A model generated the notes under the pieces. The model worked only from the letters and a program-made list of their open reading frames with translations, ran no database searches and was not told where the DNA came from. A program made the position numbers and the translations under genes. Source: MnTg04 sp036443455 (lineage in GTDB: Bacteria > Pseudomonadota > Gammaproteobacteria > Steroidobacterales > MnTg04). Taken from it: DNA of 9,977 nucleotides. Where the stretch lies: the NCBI GenBank assembly GCA_036443455.1, contig JAZFYI010000073.1, forward strand, positions 1 through 9,977, in the 5' to 3' direction. Shown here one piece after another: positions 5,173-9,977 of the stretch (position 1 is its first letter; each line of letters opens with the position of its first letter).

Positions 5173-6096
5173 ATGACGGATAGCTGCGAAGCACACCTGT
5201 TTACCAATGAATTCGCCGCCCGTGGCCGCGCGGCACGGCTGGTGGATAAAATCGGCCATCGCCTGTGGCAGGACGGCCTGCGCCTGACCACGGCCGAGAC
5301 CAGTTCTCCGGGCAGCCTGATCAACCAGCTGGCGGTCGCCTGCGAAAGCGGAGCCAGGAACATATTGATCGCGGGCGGGGATGGCAGCGTCAATGAAGCC
5401 ATCAACGGAATCATGGAAGTCGGTGCAGACCCGCGAATGGGCGTAATCCCGATCGGCACAGGCAATGATTTTGCCAAGACGCTTGGCATACCGCTGGACT
5501 GGCGGCGCGCCTGTGAGCGGATAATCGATGGAATCAACCGGCCAGAGACCGACGGGCGCATCGACGTCGGCCGGTGTAATGAGAGGTTTTTTCTCAACAG
5601 TGTCGGCATCGGGTTTGATGCCAAGGTCACGATATTGGCGAGCCGGATGAAATGGCCTACCGGGCAAATCCGTTATCCGCTGGCACTGGCAAAAGCCCTG
5701 GTCAGCGGCATAGAAAATCCGCTGGTCAAAATTGTCACCGATGAAATAACGCTGGAAATGACGATCACGTTGATCTCAGCGATGAACGGCCGGATTGCCG
5801 GTGGCATTTTTCCGCTGGCTCCCGATGCGAGAATCAATGACGGCCAGCTCGATATTGTTATCGCCGACAGCATGAACCGCAGACAGATCATACGCTTGCT
5901 TCCTCGCCTGATGAAAGGGACCCACTTGTCGCTGCCCGAAGTTAGGCTGATTCGGTCGCGGACCCTGAGACTCGAATCCAGCCTGCCCCTGGCGGTACAA
6001 ACCGATGGCGAAATACTGACCGCCGCGGCTCGCAATCTCGATATTGAGCTGATCCCCGGGCGTCTGTCCGTCATCGGCGGAAGACCTGCCGAATAG
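5173..6096 (+). CDS. Diacylglycerol kinase family lipid kinase (YegS/DgkB-like)
   Basis: 307 residues, the standard length. The family phosphorylates diacylglycerol or a related lipid with ATP at the inner face of the membrane. The catalytic domain shows the nucleotide loop LIAGGDGSVNEAING (65-79) and VIPIGTGNDFAKTLGIP (91-107). The C-terminal beta-sandwich includes LNSVGIGFDA (141-150), APDARINDGQLDIV (216-229) and the family's late VQTDGE (275-280). The usual N-terminal 'NPxSG' loop is degenerate here (TNEFAARGRA, 11-20). ATG 5173 gives the expected N-terminus, but no Shine-Dalgarno site is seen and the leader from the putative TACAAT box would be short. The gene is divergent from plsY, another phospholipid-pathway gene, and converges on the transporter gene with 4 bp between stops. 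The exact substrate cannot be told from sequence. Confidence 0.92.
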   Translation: MTDSCEAHLFTNEFAARGRAARLVDKIGHRLWQDGLRLTTAETSSPGSLINQLAVACESGARNILIAGGDGSVNEAINGIMEVGADPRMGVIPIGTGNDFAKTLGIPLDWRRACERIIDGINRPETDGRIDVGRCNERFFLNSVGIGFDAKVTILASRMKWPTGQIRYPLALAKALVSGIENPLVKIVTDEITLEMTITLISAMNGRIAGGIFPLAPDARINDGQLDIVIADSMNRRQIIRLLPRLMKGTHLSLPEVRLIRSRTLRLESSLPLAVQTDGEILTAAARNLDIELIPGRLSVIGGRPAE

Positions 6097-6100
6097 TTTT

Positions 6101-7000
6101 TCAGGCAGCCCCTGGCGCTTTTCTCATGCCCAGGTAAATCCCGAGCAAGGTCAGGACGGCGCCGGTCAGTTCGGTCGGCGTGATGCTCCTGGAAAAAAAC
6201 AAGATATCCCATACGAAGGCCAGCAAGGGTTGCAAAAGCAGAATCAGGCCTACCCGGGAAGCCGGCACCTGGGCAAGACTATGCGCGATCAGCAACCAGC
6301 CAAAGACCTGCGCCACGAGGGCATACGCCAGCAGGATACCCAGGTCCCTGGACCATGACAGCGCCAGCGAGTCACCTGCTGTGGTGGCACCGATGCCCAG
6401 CAAAGCGGCGCTGACCAGGGACACCAGCGCAAGATCGACCACCGCGGATCGCTGCCGCCCATCGGTGCGCGTGCGCCTCAGCGAGAGAATAAAGGCGGCG
6501 TAAAATACCGCCGTCAATAACCCCAGCCAGATGCCGGTACGGTATTGCTCGGTTAGAATCTGCCAGTCGAAACCCACGATCATGCCCAGCCCCAGCAACG
6601 CCATCGGGATCGCGACCATGAGCTGCCAGCGCCAGCGTTCGCCAAAGAAAAGCACGCCGGCCAGGGCGAGGAAAAAAACCTGGAAATTGGCGAGTATGGT
6701 TGCCAGACCGGGCCCGACATAAATGATGCTGCGGTGCCAGGTCCACAGGTCGGCGGCAAAAAATGCCGCGGCGAGAAAAATCGCCAGCAAGCCGGTCAGG
6801 GCTTTGGACGGCAATCGTTTCGCGGCAAGCACATACAGCAACAGGAAACCGCCGCCAAAAAGCAAGCGGTAGAAGGCGCTGACGGCCGGCGGGACCGACA
6901 GCACCTTGACGAAAACGGCGGAAAAGCTGATCAACACCGCGCCAAACAGCAGCCGAATTGTCGCCCTGGTTTCAGTATCCAGCGGCGTCACGATCAGCAA
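6101..7000 (-). CDS. EamA/DMT-family transporter (RhaT/RarD-like permease)
   Basis: About 299 residues with ten predicted membrane helices in two five-helix EamA halves. The first half runs about 17-143 (RLLFGAVLISFSAVFVKVL, FYRLLFGGGFLLLYVLA, VGPGLATILANFQVFFLALA, FGERW). The second runs about 157-292 (GLLTAVFYAAFIL, VFGWLLIAHSLAQVPASRVG, LQPLLAFVWDILFF, TGAVLTLLGIYLGMRK). Drug/metabolite transporters of this type move small organic molecules across the inner membrane. The substrate cannot be inferred. The longest frame starts at TTG 7000, 15 bp after the Kelch gene stop. GTG at 6991 is an alternative, and neither has a clear ribosome site. It is the last gene of the minus-strand row that contains the peptidase and the Kelch lipoprotein. 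It converges on the lipid kinase. Confidence 0.92.
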   Translation of the reverse strand: MLIVTPLDTETRATIRLLFGAVLISFSAVFVKVLSVPPAVSAFYRLLFGGGFLLLYVLAAKRLPSKALTGLLAIFLAAAFFAADLWTWHRSIIYVGPGLATILANFQVFFLALAGVLFFGERWRWQLMVAIPMALLGLGMIVGFDWQILTEQYRTGIWLGLLTAVFYAAFILSLRRTRTDGRQRSAVVDLALVSLVSAALLGIGATTAGDSLALSWSRDLGILLAYALVAQVFGWLLIAHSLAQVPASRVGLILLLQPLLAFVWDILFFSRSITPTELTGAVLTLLGIYLGMRKAPGAA

Positions 7001-7015
7001 ACCGGGGCAACCCGC

Positions 7016-8107
7016 TCATTGCAATGTGAATTCATGGACCAGCGAACTGAGCACCGGCTCGGCGCCATCCTCCGGATTTTCGGAGTCAACCATGCCACCG
7101 ACTATATAAAAAGTACCCGCGTTGGCCAGCAGGCCACGGTGATCCATGGTTGCCGTGGGCAGCCGGCCATAGCTCAGCCAGCGATGTTCGGCGAACCGCC
7201 ATGCGAAGACTTCGGCCGATGCCTTCGATACGTTGCCGTCATAACCTATGCCGTCATAGTTGTAAGGATTGTCGGTGCCGCCGGCGAAGACAATTTCCCC
7301 ATCGTGCGTTGCCGCGCCGGTCGCGGCGATCCGATAGCGAGCCGAACCTGGATGGCGCGGGACCGACTGCCAGTGAATGCGTCGAATATCGTCGGCATCG
7401 ATTTCCCCGAGATAACAGGCATCTACCGTCTCGAACCGCCGGCTGCCGTCGTCGGCCAGGCGAACGGCAACGCCATCGCAAACCAGCATCCTGTTGCCGA
7501 CCATGCCGCCGGCATGGCCGAACACCGCCTCCCCCGGCCAGGGCGTCGCCTGTCTCCAGGTATGCTCCTCGACATCGTAAACCTGCACGAGGTTGACGTT
7601 ACCCAGATCGTGCCAGCCACTGACCAGGTAAACATAACGGTCAAGATATACGACCGAGACAGCGTCATCGACCGGCACCGGCATCGGCTCCAGCTCATGC
7701 CAGGCAAGCTGGCCGGTATCGAGCCGGTACACTTTTTCCACGGATCTCTCGCTGCCATCCTCGGCCACGGTATAGCCGCCAAAAACATAAACATCACCGG
7801 CTACGGTGGCAGCGGTGCCGGCCAGCCTGCCTTCGCCCCCGGGTACATCGGGCAAGCGCTGCCAGGTTTCGCTCCCCGGCGCCAAATGCCAGGCCTCGCT
7901 GACCACGTTTTGCCAACCGCGGCCACCGGCAAGGCCCATAAAACTGAGCAAGTGAAAACCGTCGGCGCCGGCGAAGCCAGCCACCGCATTGTTACTGACG
8001 GCACGGGTCAGCGTCGGACCCTGCACCGCAACGATGTGGCTTTGCTGTTCCGGGATACAGCCAGACAGAGCGGCGGTGAGCAGACAAATCGGCAAAATAC
8101 TCTTCAT
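7016..8107 (-). CDS. Kelch-repeat beta-propeller lipoprotein
   Basis: 363 residues. The N-terminus is a lipoprotein signal peptide: K2, a hydrophobic stretch ILPICLLTAA, and lipobox LSGC with acylated C17. Residue 18 is Ile, not Asp, so outer-membrane sorting is expected. Six Kelch-like blades follow at roughly 39-58, 95-112, 147-165, 195-213, 260-280 and 322-340, with signatures such as GDVYVFGGYT, YLDRYVYLVSGW, GEIVFAGGTDN and GTFYIVGGM. Tryptophans in the intervening strands (W82, W136, W184, W246, W310) fit the repeat. Periplasmic Kelch proteins include sialic-acid epimerase NanM and galactose-oxidase-like folds, but catalytic residues of those cannot be assigned here, so the function is unknown. 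ATG 8107 overlaps the peptidase stop as ATGA, which indicates translational coupling. Confidence 0.88.
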   Translation of the reverse strand: MKSILPICLLTAALSGCIPEQQSHIVAVQGPTLTRAVSNNAVAGFAGADGFHLLSFMGLAGGRGWQNVVSEAWHLAPGSETWQRLPDVPGGEGRLAGTAATVAGDVYVFGGYTVAEDGSERSVEKVYRLDTGQLAWHELEPMPVPVDDAVSVVYLDRYVYLVSGWHDLGNVNLVQVYDVEEHTWRQATPWPGEAVFGHAGGMVGNRMLVCDGVAVRLADDGSRRFETVDACYLGEIDADDIRRIHWQSVPRHPGSARYRIAATGAATHDGEIVFAGGTDNPYNYDGIGYDGNVSKASAEVFAWRFAEHRWLSYGRLPTATMDHRGLLANAGTFYIVGGMVDSENPEDGAEPVLSSLVHEFTLQ

Positions 8108-9894
8108 CGGATGCCGCCCAGCCAGGCAGACCGCGCCGCCAGTATCTCGCTGTCAGCCTTGTCATCCAGCAGCAGTTGGCAACAGTTCCGGGGGCTTTCC
8201 TCGGCCAGCAACGGCAATTCGATCAGCACGTCTTCGCGAAAAACGCTCAGCAGCGCGATCTCTCCCGCTTGCAGCCGGCGCAGACGTTTTTCGAGCGTTT
8301 TGCCGGTGAGCCGAATATCGTTGAGGGCCAGCAATTCGTCGCCGGCGGACAACCCGGCTTTCTGCCCCGGACCATTCTCCAGTACGTGAGTCACGAGGAG
8401 TCGGCCCGCCGCCACCCGGGTCTTTATCCCCAGCCACACCGGCATGCTTTTGCCTTTGACCGGTCCGCCAGCGTCATCGAGAGAAACGGCGGGTCTCTCC
8501 CGGTAGATGATGCCGACACTTTCGAGATACTCGGCCAGCGGCAAATCTCCAGTTCCACGAACCGCATTGTCGAAAAACTCTTTCAGTTCCAGGCCGCTGA
8601 CCTCACTCGCCAAATCCTCAAAAGCCGTTTCCGGCATGCCTGCCTCGCTTTGACCGTATTTGTCCCAGGCCGCTCGCATCACATCGTCCAAAGAACAGGC
8701 GCCGTTGGTCTCGCGGCGAATCAACAGATCGAGAGCGAGCGCCACCAACGACCCCTTTGCGTAATAACTGACAATGGCGTTTGGCGAATTCTCGTTTTGC
8801 CGGTAAAACTTGCTCCAGGCATCGAAACTGGATTCCGCCAGTGACTGGTGCAGGCGACCTGGCCCCTGGAGAACACGGCTTATCGTCTGCGACAGCAAGT
8901 CCAGGTAACTGCTGTCGTTGATCACACCGCTTCTGACCAGCGCCAGATCGTCATAATAGGAGGTCACACCCTCGAAAACCCAAAGCATCTCGGTATAGGC
9001 CTCGGCGGACAGATCGCTTTCCGCCAGCGCGGCGGGGCGCAATCTCTTGACATTCCACAGGTGAAAATATTCATGGCTGCACAAACCGAGAAAGCGGCGA
9101 TATCCCTTGCTGATGCCGTCGTCGGCCAGCGCGGGAAGATCGTCGCGCCGACTGATCAACGATGAACTGTTGCGATGTTCCAGACCACCGTAACCATCGC
9201 TCACCACAGTCAGCAGGAACAGGTAACTGTCGACCGGCACTGACCCGAACAATGCGCCGTGCTGGTGGCATACCAGCGCGAGGTCTATGGCCAGCCGGTC
9301 TTTGTCCGCATCGTGTTTGCCGCTGATGGCCATCGTGTGAGGAATGCCACCCGCGCTGAACTCGACGAAATCCAGCTCGCCCATTTCTACCGGGCAATCG
9401 ATCAGTTCCGCATAGTTCGGCGCATGAAAATCACCAAACCCCCGTTCGCCGACCTGGTCGACCCGGAGCCCGGTCGCCAGCCGCCAATGCCCCGTATCGC
9501 CCGCTGGCGGCGAAATGCTGATCCGGGACGGCTGCCCCTCCTGGCCATGAACGCGCAGGAATATATTGCTGCCGTCAAAAAATTCGTGGCGGGAGTCCAG
9601 GTGGGCGCCACGCACGGAACGATCCTTGGCATAGACCTGGTAACGAATGATCAACGGGCCATTTACCGGTGCGCATTGCCAGGTCGATTTGTCGAGTTTT
9701 TTGACGCTGACGCTGTCTGCGCCGCAGTGCGCGGAAAGACGCGTGATATGGCGGGCAAAATCCCGAATCAGGTAACTGCCAGGCACCCACGCCGGCAGCG
9801 ACACTAGCTGGCCTTTAGCGTCGGGCGCTGAAATTTCGAGCTCTACATCGAACAGATGCGCGTTCGGCCGTGCCGCCCCGATCCTGTAATGCAT
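8104..9894 (-). CDS. M61 family (glycyl aminopeptidase-like) zinc metallopeptidase with PDZ domain
   Basis: 596 residues from ATG 9894. The N-terminal M61 domain (MHYRIGAARPNAHLFDVELE, PAWVPGSYLIRDFARHI) is followed by the family motif GYGGLEHRNSS (about 234-244). The zinc site is SHEYFHLWNVKRLRP with H274, E275 and H278, and the third ligand is E308 in VFEGVTSYYDDL. A PDZ domain lies near 490-550 (VLENGPGQKAGLSAGDELLA), typical of the family and probably used for substrate recognition. No signal peptide is seen, so it is probably cytoplasmic. The frame is open to 9939, but the M61 consensus begins at MHYR. ATG 9894 also lies 8 bp after the preceding stop, so it is preferred. Known M61 enzymes release N-terminal Gly or Ala; the specificity here is not known. 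It is followed by the Kelch lipoprotein gene in ATGA overlap. Confidence 0.95.
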   Translation of the reverse strand: MHYRIGAARPNAHLFDVELEISAPDAKGQLVSLPAWVPGSYLIRDFARHITRLSAHCGADSVSVKKLDKSTWQCAPVNGPLIIRYQVYAKDRSVRGAHLDSRHEFFDGSNIFLRVHGQEGQPSRISISPPAGDTGHWRLATGLRVDQVGERGFGDFHAPNYAELIDCPVEMGELDFVEFSAGGIPHTMAISGKHDADKDRLAIDLALVCHQHGALFGSVPVDSYLFLLTVVSDGYGGLEHRNSSSLISRRDDLPALADDGISKGYRRFLGLCSHEYFHLWNVKRLRPAALAESDLSAEAYTEMLWVFEGVTSYYDDLALVRSGVINDSSYLDLLSQTISRVLQGPGRLHQSLAESSFDAWSKFYRQNENSPNAIVSYYAKGSLVALALDLLIRRETNGACSLDDVMRAAWDKYGQSEAGMPETAFEDLASEVSGLELKEFFDNAVRGTGDLPLAEYLESVGIIYRERPAVSLDDAGGPVKGKSMPVWLGIKTRVAAGRLLVTHVLENGPGQKAGLSAGDELLALNDIRLTGKTLEKRLRRLQAGEIALLSVFREDVLIELPLLAEESPRNCCQLLLDDKADSEILAARSAWLGGIR

Positions 9895-9902
9895 AGCTGA
9901 CT

Positions 9903-9977
9903 TCACGCAGGCGGCTCGGTCAGTTTCAACGTCAGGCACTTGGCGGAACCGCCCGCCTTCAGAAACTCCGTCAACGA
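9903..9977 (-). CDS. C-terminal end of a probable dimethylarginine dimethylaminohydrolase / arginine-deiminase-like enzyme (partial)
   Basis: Only the last 24 codons lie in the window, ending at TGA 9905-9903. They read SLTEFLKAGGSAKCLTLKL and then TEPPA. A '(S/T)EF-x-K-x-GGxxxC-L-(S/T)-L' ending is characteristic of the DDAH/guanidino-modifying superfamily, where the catalytic Cys lies close to the C-terminus. Here that Cys is residue 14 of the visible part. DDAH enzymes hydrolyse methylated arginines to citrulline and methylamines; related enzymes act on arginine or ornithine derivatives. The gene is 8 bp before the M61 start on the same strand and so is probably in the same operon. The subfamily cannot be decided from this fragment. 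Confidence 0.6.
   Translation of the reverse strand, partial: SLTEFLKAGGSAKCLTLKLTEPPA

Noticed and set aside
5082..5630. Extension of the plsY frame upstream of 5081
   Set aside because: It runs antisense through the lipid kinase, and PlsY family proteins begin at MLELGTK-like sequence with a usable ribosome site before ATG 5081.
6090..6125. Possible bidirectional terminator between the convergent lipid kinase and transporter genes
   Set aside because: Only a 4-bp stem (CAGG/CCTG, then GCGCTTTT) and a 5-bp stem with a 13-nt loop are present, both inside coding sequence. This is too weak to call.
6734..8389. Long plus-strand open frame of 551 codons opposite the transporter, Kelch and peptidase genes
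   Set aside because: It has no recognisable domain and a low-complexity Arg/Gln/Gly-rich composition. The opposite strand carries three clear protein families over the same bases.

Overview
The window comes from a gammaproteobacterium. The main evidence is the minus-strand order plsY-birA-coaX-SPOR gene-tRNA-Thr(UGU). It matches the region ahead of the tRNA/tufB cluster in gammaproteobacteria (in E. coli: birA, coaA, then thrU, tyrU, glyT, thrT and tufB). The genus cannot be fixed from the sequence; a free-living, possibly marine lineage is a guess.

Positions 1-1834 are the end of an integrated mobile element. Three complete genes and one truncated gene run left to right with overlapping ends: an unnamed partial gene, a small protein with a TubC-like docking fold and a zinc ribbon, an excisionase-like winged-helix protein, and a tyrosine integrase. 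The integrase stops 14 bp from the CCA end of the tRNA-Thr gene. This is the usual arrangement for an element inserted at a tRNA 3' end. The rest of the element and its other junction lie left of position 1. This part looks less GC-rich than the rest of the window.

Positions 1835-5081 (minus strand) are housekeeping genes, tightly packed and probably one operon: PlsY (phospholipid synthesis), BirA (biotin ligase and repressor), CoaX (first step of CoA synthesis) and a membrane-anchored SPOR-domain protein, followed by the tRNA. A 91-bp gap separates plsY from a divergent lipid-kinase gene (5173-6096). In this gap a perfect 7-bp inverted repeat brackets a TACAAT -10-like box.

Positions 6101-9977 (minus strand) are a second compact gene row. 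In transcription order these are the tail of a probable dimethylarginine dimethylaminohydrolase-type enzyme, an M61-family metallopeptidase with a PDZ domain, a six-repeat Kelch lipoprotein, and an EamA-type ten-helix transporter. This row converges on the lipid kinase with only 4 bp between stops.

No IS element, CRISPR array, rRNA or replication origin was seen, and no gene-free stretch exceeds 100 bp. The most noteworthy points are the element inserted inside a conserved tRNA/tuf neighbourhood, the integrase with Lys in place of the second catalytic Arg, the docking-domain/zinc-ribbon accessory protein, and the palindrome in the plsY/lipid-kinase divergent promoter region.
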